This document shows, piece by piece, positions 19,698-28,562 of a stretch of DNA of 64,000 nt. This stretch comes from SCTD01 sp963784675. Its GTDB lineage: Bacteria > Actinomycetota > Actinomycetes > Mycobacteriales > SCTD01. The position numbers and the translations under genes were made by a program. The notes beneath the pieces are model-generated. The model did not search any database. It saw only the letters and a list, made by a program, of their open reading frames with translations, and was not told where the DNA came from. Numbering within the stretch: the stretch's first letter is position 1; the number at the start of each line of letters is the position of its first letter. The stretch covers positions 1-64,000 of the forward strand of contig CAWASE010000013.1 of assembly GCA_963784675.1 (NCBI GenBank), in the 5' to 3' direction.

Positions 19698-20828
19698 CTA
19701 GCGGCGGCCGCCCTTGCGCTTGTTCTTGCGGCTGCCCGAGGACCGGCGCTGGCTCACCGTCGCCGCCGTGCGCGAGACCGGACGGCCCTCGCCCACCCCG
19801 ACGGTGCCGTCGACCGTGCTGGGACGCCCGCCGACGCTGGCCGGGACGTTGCCGTCGCGCAGCTGCGGGTCTTCGACCGGGCCGTCGCCGCCGTTGCCGT
19901 TGCCGTTGCCGGCCCCGTTGCCGTTGCCGTTGCCGTTGCCGCTCGGACCACCCTTGCCGTTCTTGGGGTCGCTGCCCTGGGGACCGGAACCCTTGGGCCC
20001 GCTGCTCTTAGGAACCGAGCTCTTCGGACCAGAGCCCTTGGGACCGGCAGCGCCCGGGTTCAGGTTGACCGGCGGCATCCGCTTGATGACGTACGCCTGC
20101 TGCCCCATCGACCAGATGTTGGTCGTCAGCCAGTACAGGAGCACCCCGACCGGGAAGAACGCACCGGAGATGCAGAAGGAGAAGGGCAGCACGTACAGCA
20201 GCAGCTTCTGCACCATGATCTGCTGCGGGTCGGTGGTGGTGTTGCGGGCGATCATCTGACGCTGGGTGTAGAAGGTCGTCAGACCCATCAGCACGACCAT
20301 GATCGCGCAGACGACGCGGACGACCGTCAGGTTGCCGTCGAGCCTGACCAGCAGGTCGGCAGGGCTGTTGAAGCCGGCCGAGATGGGCGCTCCGAAGATC
20401 TTGGCCTTGCCGCCCTCTTCGAGCAGCTGGGCGGACAGCCCGAACTTCGCCTCCCGACCGGGCTGGAACTCGCGGATGACGCGGAACAGCGCGAAGAACA
20501 CCGGCAGCTGCACCAGCAGCGGCAGACACCCCGAGATGGGGTTGGCGTTGTTCTCCTTGTAAAGCTTCATCATCTCGGTGTTCAGCGTCTCGCGGTCGCC
20601 CTTGTGCGCCTTCTGCAGCTCCTTGATGCGCGGCGCGAGCTCCTGCATCCGGCGCTGGCTCTTGATCTGCTTGACGAACAGCGGGAACAGCACCAGCCGG
20701 ACCGTGCAGGTCAACAGCACGATGGACAGGCCCCACGCCGGCCCGCTGGCGGGCGAGAACACCGTCGAGAGCGCGCTGTGGATGTAGGCCAGCAGGTAGC
20801 CGACGGGTGTGGCCAGGGCATCTAGCAC
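19698..20828 (-). CDS. yidC: Membrane protein insertase YidC (Oxa1 family)
   Basis: 376 aa from GTG 20828 (VLDALATPVGYLLAYIHSAL). The open frame continues 36 codons further upstream inside yidD, but the GTG overlapping the yidD stop by 7 nt gives the expected N-terminus. Oxa1/YidC landmarks: WGLSIVLLTCTVRLVLFPLF, the cytosolic hairpin with QRRMQELAPRIKELQ, the ISGCLPLLVQLPVFFALF membrane region and later GVLLYWLTTNIWSMGQQ. About five transmembrane segments. The C-terminal tail is a long Gly/Asn/Ser/Pro-rich stretch with GNGNGNGNG repeats, ending in basic SRKNKRKGGRR, possibly for ribosome contact. It inserts membrane proteins alone or with SecYEG. Confidence 0.96.
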   Translation of the reverse strand: MLDALATPVGYLLAYIHSALSTVFSPASGPAWGLSIVLLTCTVRLVLFPLFVKQIKSQRRMQELAPRIKELQKAHKGDRETLNTEMMKLYKENNANPISGCLPLLVQLPVFFALFRVIREFQPGREAKFGLSAQLLEEGGKAKIFGAPISAGFNSPADLLVRLDGNLTVVRVVCAIMVVLMGLTTFYTQRQMIARNTTTDPQQIMVQKLLLYVLPFSFCISGAFFPVGVLLYWLTTNIWSMGQQAYVIKRMPPVNLNPGAAGPKGSGPKSSVPKSSGPKGSGPQGSDPKNGKGGPSGNGNGNGNGAGNGNGNGGDGPVEDPQLRDGNVPASVGGRPSTVDGTVGVGEGRPVSRTAATVSQRRSSGSRKNKRKGGRR

Positions 20829-21187
20829 GGGTCGACTCCGGAGCGCTCGGGGGTGAGGACGGGAAGCAGGTGGGCTGCAGCAGCAGAACGTGCGGGCGGT
20901 ACCGGGTCGTGCCCGCCGGGGTGGAACGGGTGGCACCGCAGCACCCGCCGGACGGTCAGCAGGCTGCCGCGCCCGGCGCCGTGCGTGGTCAGCGCCTGGA
21001 CGGCGTAGCTGCTGCAGCTCGGGGCGAAGCGGCAGTGCGGGCCGAGCAGCGGTGACAGCAGGCGACGGTAGAGGCGGATCGGCAGGAGCAGCAGCCGCGC
21101 GAGCAGCGTCGGCCGGGTGCCCGCGGTGGCTTCGGGGCCGGCGACGGCGGTCGCTCGTGCGGGGCCGGACGGGCGCGCGTTGCTCAC
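20822..21187 (-). CDS. yidD: Membrane protein insertion efficiency factor YidD
   Basis: 121 aa from GTG 21187, which overlaps the rnpA stop (GTGA). The core signature is complete: LYRRLLSPLLGPHCRFAPSCSSYA followed by RRVLRCHPFHPGGHDPVP. The N-terminus of about 30 residues is variable and the C-terminus carries an Ala-rich tail. YidD is a small amphipathic protein that assists YidC-dependent insertion; the rpmH-rnpA-yidD-yidC order seen here is the standard one. Confidence 0.93.
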   Translation of the reverse strand: MSNARPSGPARATAVAGPEATAGTRPTLLARLLLLPIRLYRRLLSPLLGPHCRFAPSCSSYAVQALTTHGAGRGSLLTVRRVLRCHPFHPGGHDPVPPARSAAAAHLLPVLTPERSGVDPC

Positions 21188-21561
21188 GACGGCCCCACCG
21201 GACGTGCCGGTCGCGGTCGGACCGGCTGGCGCAGGCGCTCGAGCGCGGCGTCGAGATCGCGGGCCAGCGCCCGGCTCGGCGCTGCGCCGGCGCTCGACGA
21301 CGCGCGCACCACCAGGCGGGTGCCGGGGTCCAGCGTCGACAGGCGTCCGGCCAGCAGCGCCCGCAGCCGGCGTGAGGTGCGGTGCCGGACGACGGAGTTG
21401 CCGACCGCCTTGCTGACGACCAGGCCCGCGCGCACGGAGGGGTCGCCGCCCGGCTCGACGAGCAGGTGGACGGTCAGCAGCGGCCGCCCGGCGCGTCGTC
21501 CGTGCCGGAGCACGGCGGTGAAGTCGGCGGGACGGCGCAGCCGGGCGTCGGCGGTGAGCAC
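21184..21561 (-). CDS. rnpA: Ribonuclease P protein component
   Basis: 125 aa from GTG 21561 (VLTADARLRRPADFTAVLRHG). The conserved RNR-type motif region is GLVVSKAVGNSVVRHRTSRRLRALL at about residues 46-70, of which the basic half contacts the catalytic RNA. The C-terminus adds a Pro/Arg-rich tail. It binds RNase P RNA and helps 5' maturation of tRNAs. It lies between rpmH and yidD; the yidD start overlaps its stop. Confidence 0.94.
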   Translation of the reverse strand: MLTADARLRRPADFTAVLRHGRRAGRPLLTVHLLVEPGGDPSVRAGLVVSKAVGNSVVRHRTSRRLRALLAGRLSTLDPGTRLVVRASSSAGAAPSRALARDLDAALERLRQPVRPRPARPVGPS

Positions 21562-21630
21562 CGGTCGACCTCCCGCCTGGCTGGGACGGCGGCGACGGGC
21601 GCCGCACGCCGGTCGTGCAGGGACGAACCG

Positions 21631-21768
21631 TCAGGCGGACAGCTCGGCGCGGCCCTTGCGGCGGCGCCCGGCCAGGATCGCGCGGCCGGCCCGGGTCTGC
21701 ATGCGCAGCCGGAAGCCGTGGGTCTTGGCCCGACGGCGGTTGTTCGGCTGGAAGGTGCGCTTGCTCAC
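21631..21768 (-). CDS. rpmH: 50S ribosomal protein L34
   Basis: 45 aa, beginning at GTG 21768 (SKRTFQPNNRRRAKTHGFRLR after the initiator) and ending GRRRKGRAELSA. The whole sequence matches the L34 family, including MQTRAGRAILAGRRRKGR. It is the first gene of the leftward rpmH-rnpA-yidD-yidC group and is driven by the clear promoter at 21946-21974. Confidence 0.97.
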   Translation of the reverse strand: MSKRTFQPNNRRRAKTHGFRLRMQTRAGRAILAGRRRKGRAELSA

Positions 21769-22283
21769 GGGACGGGCTCGCTCTCGGCTGGCTGCTGAGG
21801 TGGCGTCGGTCGCCACCGGTGGATCTGACGCGGGGGACGCGGGCTCGGGGCACAGGCCGTCGAGCGCGTCCGGCTCACTTGCCGGGGCCGAGACCCCGGC
21901 AGGACCGGCGGACCGGGGCGCCCGGGGACGGGCACAGACACACACACGGTACGGACCCGTCCCGAGAGGGTCAAACATCCACGCCGGAGATCGCCCCGAG
22001 CAGGTTGCGGCAGGCGCAGCAATGCTGTTAGCGTCGCCCGCCGGACGTCCCCCCGCCGCCTTGCGTCCGCGGTCCACCGCTGCGGTGTTCCCCGTACACC
22101 CAGGGGACCGCAGCCGACTGCGAGCCACGGCCCTGCCCGCTGTGAGGCGTGAGCCCTGCCCCGCCCGCCTGCGGTCTCCACAACCTGTGGACAGGTGTGT
22201 GGACAAGCGTCGCCGGACCCGGCAGGGTCCTGGCCAGCGCCGCGGCACGCGGTCCGAACGCCCGTGAACGACGAGGGGATCGT
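21769..22283. other. 515-bp rpmH-dnaA intergenic region with DnaA boxes
   Basis: Divergent promoter region. It holds the rpmH promoter (21946-21974), a weaker candidate dnaA promoter on the plus strand (TTGCGG 22005-22010, 18 bp, TAGCGT 22029-22034), and two DnaA boxes less than 100 nt before the dnaA start: TGTGGACAG 22186-22194 and TGTGGACAA 22198-22206 (perfect complement of TTGTCCACA). The boxes suit DnaA autoregulation or a second part of the origin. No gene is seen in it. Confidence 0.65.
21946..21974 (-). promoter_or_regulatory. Probable rpmH promoter (housekeeping sigma)
   Basis: On the minus strand TTGACC (21969-21974), 17 bp spacer, TACCGT (21946-21951). It is the best -35/-10 pair in the gap, about 180 nt upstream of the rpmH start and pointing toward it. 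Confidence 0.6.
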
Positions 22284-23876
22284 GTGACCGAGCCAGACGT
22301 ACCGAACGCCGACCCTGGCGGCGCCCCGCCCGTCGGTCCGCCCGTCGAACCGGTGGGGGGTGCGGCCGAGACGTCCGCCGCGGACCTGGCGGTGCTCTGG
22401 GCCAAGACGGTCGTCGAGCTGACCGGCAGCGGCGTGTCGGCGCAGCACCTGGCCTTCGTCGACCTCACCCGCCCGCTCGGGCTGGTCGGCGACACGGTGC
22501 TGCTGGCCGCGCCGAACGTCTTCGCGAAGGACGTGCTGGAGAGCCGGCTGCGCCCGGCGCTGGTGACCGCGCTGAGCACGGCGTTCGGCCGCGAGATCTC
22601 CGTCGCCGTCACGGTCCAGGCCCAGACCGGCCCTGCCGCCGACGACCCCGGGTCCGGCGCGGGCGTCGCTGCCGAGCCGCTGACCGACGCCGGCGCAGCG
22701 GGCTACGGGGCCGGCGCCTTCCGCGAGAGCGCGGACTCCGACCACGACGACGCGCCGCCGCGCTGGAACGAGCCGCTGCCCGAGGGGGTCAGCCGGCTCC
22801 CCGTCCGCGGACCGGGCTTCGGCCGCGGCCCGGCCGAACCGGCCCGCCTGAACCCCAAGTACGCCTTCGACACCTTCGTCATCGGGGCCTCGAACCGGTT
22901 CGCGCACGCCGCGGCCGTCGCCGTCGCCGAGGCGCCGGCCAAGGCCTACAACCCGCTGTTCATCTATGGCGAGAGCGGTCTGGGCAAGACGCACCTGCTG
23001 CACGCCATCGGGCACTACGCGCAGCACCTGTTCGAGGGCGCCCGGGTGCGGTACGTCAGCTCGGAGGAGTTCACCAACGACTTCATCAACTCCATCCGCG
23101 ACGGCAAGGGCGAGACGTTCCGCCGCCGCTATCGCGACGTCGACATCCTGCTGGTCGACGACATCCAGTTCCTGGAGCACAAGGAAGGCACCCAGGAGGA
23201 GTTCTTCCACACCTTCAACGCGCTGCACAACGACAGCAAGCAGATCGTGATCAGCTCTGACCGGCCGCCCAAGCAGCTCTCCACCCTGGAGGACCGGCTG
23301 CGGACCCGCTTCGAGTGGGGCCTGATCACCGACGTCGTCCCGCCCGACCTGGAGACGCGCATCGCCATCCTGCGCAAGAAGGCCGCCCAGGACGGCCTGG
23401 ACGCCACCCCGGACGTGCTCGAGTTCATCGCCACCAAGATCACCCGCAACATCCGCGAGCTCGAGGGCGCACTGATCCGGGTGACGGCGTTCGCCTCGCT
23501 CAACCGCCAGCAGGTCGACCTGTCGTTGGCCGAGGCCGTCCTGAAGGACCTGATCCCGGCCGAGGGCGGGCCCGAGATCACGGGCGCGACGATCATGGCG
23601 GCGACGGCGGAGTACTTCGGGCTGACGATGGAGGACCTCTGCGGATCCTCGCGGTCGCGGATGCTCGTCAACGCGCGCCAGATCGCGATGTACCTGTGCC
23701 GCGAGCTCACCGACCTGTCGCTGCCCAAGATCGGGCAGATGTTCGGCGGTCGCGACCACACCACGGTGATCCATGCCGACCGCAAGATCCGCAAGCAGAT
23801 GCCGGAGCGTCGCGTCACCTTCAACCAGGTGGCTGAGCTCACCACCCGCATCAAGACCCGCTCGCACCAGCAGTGA
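22284..23876 (+). CDS. dnaA: Chromosomal replication initiator protein DnaA
   Basis: 530 aa. GTG 22284 (VTEPDVPNADP) has GAGGGG about 7 nt upstream; the frame is open 45 codons further but that part is not DnaA-like. Domain I (about residues 30-115, ADLAVLWAKTV...), a Pro/Asp/Gly-rich domain II, then AAA+ domain III with Walker A GESGLGKTH (about 229-237) and Walker B ILLVDDIQF (about 287-295), and domain IV with the DNA-binding signature GGRDHTTVIHADRKI near residue 488. It opens oriC by ATP-dependent assembly on DnaA boxes; matching boxes flank the gene on both sides. Confidence 0.98.
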   Translation: MTEPDVPNADPGGAPPVGPPVEPVGGAAETSAADLAVLWAKTVVELTGSGVSAQHLAFVDLTRPLGLVGDTVLLAAPNVFAKDVLESRLRPALVTALSTAFGREISVAVTVQAQTGPAADDPGSGAGVAAEPLTDAGAAGYGAGAFRESADSDHDDAPPRWNEPLPEGVSRLPVRGPGFGRGPAEPARLNPKYAFDTFVIGASNRFAHAAAVAVAEAPAKAYNPLFIYGESGLGKTHLLHAIGHYAQHLFEGARVRYVSSEEFTNDFINSIRDGKGETFRRRYRDVDILLVDDIQFLEHKEGTQEEFFHTFNALHNDSKQIVISSDRPPKQLSTLEDRLRTRFEWGLITDVVPPDLETRIAILRKKAAQDGLDATPDVLEFIATKITRNIRELEGALIRVTAFASLNRQQVDLSLAEAVLKDLIPAEGGPEITGATIMAATAEYFGLTMEDLCGSSRSRMLVNARQIAMYLCRELTDLSLPKIGQMFGGRDHTTVIHADRKIRKQMPERRVTFNQVAELTTRIKTRSHQQ

Positions 23877-24246
23877 CCGGCCGGCCCGTGACTCCGGTCA
23901 CGACGGGCGTGCACAGTGTGGGGACAACCCTGTGGACAACTGTGGACGCGCACGCTCGTGCGGCGCTCGGCCCGCGGCTGTCCCCAGCCGTCCCCGGCCC
24001 GACGGGGTGCTCGTCCACAGCCGCTGTGCAGGGCGCCACGCCTGCTGACCTGCTGGAAGGTCTGTCGTCCACAGCGACGCAGGCCCCTACGACCACGACG
24101 GGTATCTCCCTCGCCGAACCTCACCCTCGTGTTCTGGGGACCGCTGATGTGTGGACGGACCCGCTCTGGCAGGGTCACGGACGGCAACGACGACATCCGT
24201 CGGACCAGGAACGACTCGGAGCGCGAACAGTGGGAGCGGTGCACGC
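23877..24246. other. Chromosomal replication origin oriC (dnaA-dnaN intergenic)
   Basis: 370 bp with a cluster of DnaA-box matches: TGTGGACAA 23931-23939 (perfect), TGTGGACGC 23941-23949, TCGTCCACA 24011-24019, TCGTCCACA 24065-24073 and TGTGGACGG 24150-24158. Others on the dnaA-upstream side (22186, 22198) may belong to the same functional origin. The position between dnaA and dnaN is that of the mapped origin in other actinobacteria. No obvious AT-rich unwinding element stands out. The dnaN promoter must also lie here. Confidence 0.85.
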
Positions 24247-25413
24247 ATGGAGCTGAGGGTCGAGCGCGACGCGCTCGCGGACGCGGTCGGCTGGACGGCC
24301 CGGTCCCTGCCGGCCCGTCCACCGATGCAGGTGCTGCTCGGGCTGTTGCTGGAGGCCGGACCGGACGGTGACCCTGCGGACGGCACCGGCACGTCCGGGC
24401 TGGAGATCAGCGGGTTCGACTACGAGGTCAGCTCGCGGGTGCGGCTGGAGGCCACCGTCGCCACCCCCGGTCGGGTCCTGGTGCCGGGCCGGCTGCTGTC
24501 CGACATCGTCCGTTCGCTGCCCGCGCAGCCCGTCGACCTGCGCGTGGAGGGCACCCGGGTCGTGCTGACCTGCGGGCCGGCGCGCTTCACGCTGCCGACG
24601 CTGCCGGTCGAGGACTACCCGGCGCTGCCGGCGATGCCGCAGACCGCCGGCACGATCGGCGCCGACGTGTTCGCGACCGCCGTCGCGCAGGTGGCCCTGG
24701 CGGCCGGCCGGGACGACACGCTGCCGGTGCTGACCGGCGTGCGGTTCGAGATCGAGGGCGACCAGCTGACGCTCGCGGCCACCGACCGCTACCGGCTGGC
24801 GGTGCGGACCCTGCCGTGGCGGCCTGCCAACAGCGAGATCTCCACGACCGCGCTGGTGCCGGCGCGCACCCTCGCCGAGACGGCGAAGGCGCTGGAGAAG
24901 GCGTCGGAGGTGGTCCTCGCGCTGTCCGGCGCCGGGTCCACCGAAGGGATGATCGGCTTCGAGGGGGCCGGCCGGCGCACCACGTCGCGGCTGCTGGAGG
25001 GCGAGTTCCCGAAGTACCGCTCGCTGCTGCCGAGCGAGAGCACCGCCGTCGCCGAGATCGCCACCGCCCCGTTCGCCGAGGCGGTCCGACGGGTGGCCCT
25101 GGTGGCCGCCCGCAACGCCCCGGTCCGGCTGGACTTCACCGCCGACGGCGTCACGCTGGAGGCCGGCGGCGCCGACGACGCGCAGGCCAGCGAGCAGATC
25201 GAGTGCGGGTGGGAGGGCTCGGCCGCCGGTGAGCCGTTCCAGATCGCGTTCAACCCGCAGTACCTGCTCGACGGGCTCGGCGCGGTCGACAGCGACCTGA
25301 CCACGATGTCGTTCACCGGCCCGACCCGGCCGGCCGTGCTGACCGGCAAGCGCGACGCCGACGTCGTCGCGGCCTACCGCTATCTGCTCATGCCGGTGCG
25401 CCTGTCGGGCTGA
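24247..25413 (+). CDS. dnaN: DNA polymerase III sliding clamp (beta subunit)
   Basis: 388 aa from ATG 24247 (MELRVERDALADAVGW). Three clamp domains in tandem with the typical pieces VLVPGRLLSDIVRSLP, LPVLTGVRFEIEGDQLTLAATDRYRLAVR (domain 2) and the C-terminal TGKRDADVVAAYRYLLMPVRL. The length is normal. It forms the dimeric ring that tethers polymerase III and other repair enzymes to DNA. It follows oriC directly and starts the rightward dnaN-gnd-recF group. Confidence 0.97.
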   Translation: MELRVERDALADAVGWTARSLPARPPMQVLLGLLLEAGPDGDPADGTGTSGLEISGFDYEVSSRVRLEATVATPGRVLVPGRLLSDIVRSLPAQPVDLRVEGTRVVLTCGPARFTLPTLPVEDYPALPAMPQTAGTIGADVFATAVAQVALAAGRDDTLPVLTGVRFEIEGDQLTLAATDRYRLAVRTLPWRPANSEISTTALVPARTLAETAKALEKASEVVLALSGAGSTEGMIGFEGAGRRTTSRLLEGEFPKYRSLLPSESTAVAEIATAPFAEAVRRVALVAARNAPVRLDFTADGVTLEAGGADDAQASEQIECGWEGSAAGEPFQIAFNPQYLLDGLGAVDSDLTTMSFTGPTRPAVLTGKRDADVVAAYRYLLMPVRLSG

Positions 25414-25534
25414 GCACTTCTGGGCGCACGTCCGGGCGCACGTTGGCCGTGGGGCCCGCCGGCGTGACAGGCTGCGGACAGCGCCCCAGAGCTCGTGCGG
25501 AGCGCCTCGGAGCAGCACGGACAGGGGGACGGAC

Positions 25535-26536
25535 ATGGCAACGCTGGGCATGATCGGGCTGGGCCGCATGGGCGGCAACATGGCAGAGCGGTTGCGGCGG
25601 GGCGGGCACACCGTCATCGGCTACGACCGCTCGCCGGACAGCGGACGGGACGCAGACTCCCTCGAGGACCTGGTCGCGAAGCTGCCGGCGCCGCGGGTCG
25701 TGTGGGTGATGGTGCCGGCCGGCACGCCGACCTACGAGACGGTCGACGCGCTCGCCGGGCTCCTTCAGCAGGGCGACGTGATCGTCGACGGGGGCAACTC
25801 GCGCTACACCGACGACCAGCGGCACGCCGCGCAGCTGGAGGGCACCGGCATCGGCTTCGTCGACTGCGGCGTGTCCGGCGGCGTCTGGGGGCTGACCGAG
25901 GGTTATGCGCTCATGTGCGGCGGGAGCGACCAGGACGTCGCGACCGTGCAGCCGTTCTTCGACGTGCTCAAGCCCGAGGGCGACTCGGGCTTCGTCCACG
26001 CCGGCAAGGTCGGCGCCGGGCACTTCGCGAAAATGGTGCACAACGGTATCGAGTACGGCCTGATGCAGGCCTACGCCGAGGGCTGGGAGCTGATGATGGC
26101 CACCGACGTCGTCACCGACGTCCCGGCGGTCATCTCGTCCTGGCAGACCGGCACCGTCATCCGCTCCTGGCTGCTGGACCTGATGGTCAACGCCCTGAAG
26201 GAGGACGACGACCTGTCCGAGCTGCGCGGTTACGCCGAGGACAGCGGCGAGGGCCGGTGGACCGTGGAGGCCGCCGTCGACCACGCCGTGCCGCTGCCGG
26301 TCATCACCGCGGCGCTGTTCGCCCGGTTCGGCTCGCGCCAGGACGACTCGCCGGCGATGAAGATGATCGCCGCGCTGCGCAACCAGTTCGGCGGCCACGC
26401 GGTCACCTCCGCGGCCGGCTCGACGGAGAAGGGCGCCGACAGTCCGGGGGCCGACGGTACCGACGCCGGCGTCCCGGACCACGCCTCCGAGGGCCGCGCG
26501 CGCGGCGGCCCCGGCACTCCTCCGGCGAACGGATAG
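25535..26536 (+). CDS. gnd: 6-phosphogluconate dehydrogenase, decarboxylating (single-domain NAD-type, YqeC-like)
   Basis: 333 aa, starting at ATG 25535 with an ACAGGGGGA ribosome site. N-terminal Rossmann fold MIGLGRMGGNMAERL; substrate-binding GGNSRYTDD; the signature DCGVSGGVWGLTEGYALMCGG; catalytic KMVHNGIEYGLMQAYAEG. The length (about 300 aa core) is that of the short dimer-forming class rather than the 470-aa NADP enzyme. The last 35 residues are a low-complexity Gly/Asp/Ala tail. It catalyses oxidation and decarboxylation of 6-phosphogluconate to ribulose 5-phosphate. Its place between dnaN and recF is typical of several actinobacterial groups. Confidence 0.93.
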   Translation: MATLGMIGLGRMGGNMAERLRRGGHTVIGYDRSPDSGRDADSLEDLVAKLPAPRVVWVMVPAGTPTYETVDALAGLLQQGDVIVDGGNSRYTDDQRHAAQLEGTGIGFVDCGVSGGVWGLTEGYALMCGGSDQDVATVQPFFDVLKPEGDSGFVHAGKVGAGHFAKMVHNGIEYGLMQAYAEGWELMMATDVVTDVPAVISSWQTGTVIRSWLLDLMVNALKEDDDLSELRGYAEDSGEGRWTVEAAVDHAVPLPVITAALFARFGSRQDDSPAMKMIAALRNQFGGHAVTSAAGSTEKGADSPGADGTDAGVPDHASEGRARGGPGTPPANG

Positions 26537-26587
26537 TCCTGTCAGGAAAAGGATCTCAGGGCAGCCGTTGGTAGGTCGGAGCAGGGG

Positions 26588-27754
26588 GTGGACGTGCACG
26601 TCAGCCACCTGTCGCTGACGGACTTCCGCTCCTGGACCACGCTGGAGCTGCCGCTGCCGCCGGGGTCGACCGCGCTCGTCGGAGCCAACGGTCAGGGCAA
26701 GACGAACCTGGCCGAGGCGATCGGGTACGTCGCGACGCTCGGGTCGCACCGGGTGGCGGCGGACGCGCCGCTGGTGCGTTCCGGGTGCCCGCGGGCGGTG
26801 GTGCGGGCCCGGATCGAGCGCGACGGGCGCGCCACCCTCGTCGAGCTGGAGATCAACCCGGGCAAGGCCAACCGGGCCCGGGTGAACAAGGGGCCGGTGC
26901 CACGGGCGCGCGAGGTGCTGGGCCTGCTGCGGACCGTGCTGTTCGCGCCGGAGGACCTGGCGCTGGTGCGCGGGGACCCGTCCGAGCGGCGTCGGTTCCT
27001 GGACGACCTGCTGGTCGCCAGCGCGCCGCGCTACGCCGGGGTCCGGGCCGACTACGAGCGGGTGCTCAAGCAGCGCAACGCCCTGCTGAAGACGGCCAGG
27101 TCCGGGCGCGGGCAGCAGGGCCTGGCCCGGCGCTCGGGGGGCGGCGACATGCGCACGCTCGACGTCTGGGACGCGCACCTCGCCCGGGCGGGCGCCGATC
27201 TGCTCGGTGCGCGCTTGGCGCTGGTCGAGGCGCTGCGGCCCCGGGTCGCGACGGCCTACCGCGCGGTAGCGGTCGGCGGGTCAGGCGTGCGCGGGGAGAC
27301 CGCGGTCGACTACCGCTGCTCGCTGGGCGAGGCGCTGCCGGACTCGCTGGACCGGGAGGTGCTCGCCGCCGCGCTGCTCTCAGAGCTGGCGCGGGCGCGG
27401 CCGCAGGAGGTCGAGCGGGGCGTGTCGCTGGTGGGTCCGCACCGCGACGAGCTGGTGCTGGGGCTGTCCGGGCTGCCGGTGAAGGGCTACGCCTCGCACG
27501 GGGAGTCGTGGTCGGTCGCGCTGGCGCTGCGGCTGGCGTCGTACGAGCTGCTGCGGGCCGACGGCGGCGAGCCGGTGCTGCTGCTCGACGACGTGTTCGC
27601 CGAGCTCGACATCGGCCGACGCGACCGGCTGGCCGAGCTGGTCAGCGGGGCCGAGCAGGTGCTGGTCACCGCCGCCGTGGCGGCCGACGTGCCGGAGGCG
27701 CTGGCCGGCAGCCGCTACGACGTGCACGAGGGCACGGTCACGCGTGTCCGGTGA
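26588..27754 (+). CDS. recF: DNA replication/repair protein RecF
   Basis: 388 aa from GTG 26588. The second codon pair downstream (GTG 26594) could also serve, since both fit the N-terminus HVSHLSLTDFRSW. Walker A GANGQGKTN is around residues 34-42; the ABC-type signature region is in LPVKGYASHGESWSVALAL; Walker B is PVLLLDDVFAELD. It is an SMC-like ATPase that binds gapped DNA and helps load RecA. It overlaps the next gene by 11 nt. Confidence 0.96.
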   Translation: MDVHVSHLSLTDFRSWTTLELPLPPGSTALVGANGQGKTNLAEAIGYVATLGSHRVAADAPLVRSGCPRAVVRARIERDGRATLVELEINPGKANRARVNKGPVPRAREVLGLLRTVLFAPEDLALVRGDPSERRRFLDDLLVASAPRYAGVRADYERVLKQRNALLKTARSGRGQQGLARRSGGGDMRTLDVWDAHLARAGADLLGARLALVEALRPRVATAYRAVAVGGSGVRGETAVDYRCSLGEALPDSLDREVLAAALLSELARARPQEVERGVSLVGPHRDELVLGLSGLPVKGYASHGESWSVALALRLASYELLRADGGEPVLLLDDVFAELDIGRRDRLAELVSGAEQVLVTAAVAADVPEALAGSRYDVHEGTVTRVR

Positions 27755-28346
27755 GGCCCCCGAGCCGGCAGTAGCGGGGTCCGCGTCATCCGAGCCGGCA
27801 GCACCCGAGCCGGCAGCCCGGGCCGACCCGGTAGCCCCTGCGGAGCCGGCGGCTCCGCCGCTGAAGGGGCCCGACCTGGTGCGTTCCGCGTTGGCGCAGG
27901 CCCGGGCGGCCGCGCGCGCGAAGGGCCTGCAACCGGGTTCGCCGCGCCGGCGGCCCCCGCCCCCGACGCGATCCGGCTCCGGTCCGGACGGGCGCGACCC
28001 CGTGCTGTTCGGCGCCATGATCGCGCGGGTGGTGGCCGAGCGCGGCTGGCAGGACACCACTGCGGCAGCGCGGGTGGTCGCCGACTGGGACCGCTTGGTC
28101 GGCGCCTCGATCGCTGAGCACTGCCGGCCGGTGTCGCTGGTCGAGGGCGAGCTGGTGCTGGTGGCGGAGTCCTCCGCGTGGGCCACCCAGCTCCGGCTGC
28201 TGACCCGCACGCTGTCCGGCACGTTGGCCGAGCAGGTCGGCCCCGATGTCGTACGCAGCATCGTCGTGCGTGGTCCGGCGCAGGCGGACTGGCGGCACGG
28301 GCCGCGACGCGTCCGGGGCCGAGGTCCGCGCGACACCTACGGCTGA
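27744..28346 (+). CDS. DUF721 / DciA-like protein
   Basis: 200 aa from GTG 27744, which lies inside the end of recF. The N-terminal 75 residues are Pro/Ala-rich; the DUF721 core follows (RVVAERGWQDTTAAARVVADWDRLVG, then VAESSAWATQLRLLTRTLSG). DUF721 members include DciA, the helicase operator of bacteria lacking DnaC/DnaI, and the recF-DUF721-gyrB position is conserved in actinobacteria. A role in loading or stimulating DnaB is therefore likely but inferred from family and place. Confidence 0.85.
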   Translation: MSGEAPEPAVAGSASSEPAAPEPAARADPVAPAEPAAPPLKGPDLVRSALAQARAAARAKGLQPGSPRRRPPPPTRSGSGPDGRDPVLFGAMIARVVAERGWQDTTAAARVVADWDRLVGASIAEHCRPVSLVEGELVLVAESSAWATQLRLLTRTLSGTLAEQVGPDVVRSIVVRGPAQADWRHGPRRVRGRGPRDTYG

Positions 28347-28479
28347 TCTCCCGAGCGGACGATCCACAGACCCCTGAGCAGGTCCGGAAGGCGGTGCGTG
28401 GGTACCCACGTCATCCGGGGCGCGACGCGCCAGAAGGGCGTTGAGGGCCTGTCCTGACGGAACCGGCGTCCGCAGCGGG

Positions 28480-28485
28480 TATGCT
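28480..28485 (+). promoter_or_regulatory. Candidate -10 element of the gyrB promoter
   Basis: TATGCT at 28480-28485, about 78 nt before the gyrB ATG. It follows a weak -35-like TGACGG at 28455-28460 with a long 19-bp spacer. It is suggested only by the -10 hexamer and the position. Confidence 0.3.
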
Positions 28486-28562
28486 CGGTGTGCGCACCAC
28501 CCCACTCGCCCGGCAGCTCGGGACCCACGTTCCCGCGGCCTGCGGGAGGAAGCGGAGGCCGC

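Noticed and set aside
19860..19950. Gly/Asn hexanucleotide-like repeats in the yidC 3' part as a separate repeat element
   Set aside because: They encode the disordered YidC tail in frame; not a mobile or CRISPR-type repeat.
26537..26547. Small palindrome TCCTG-T-CAGGA between gnd and recF followed by AAAA
   Set aside because: Too short and without a loop to be a terminator; no operator family recognised.
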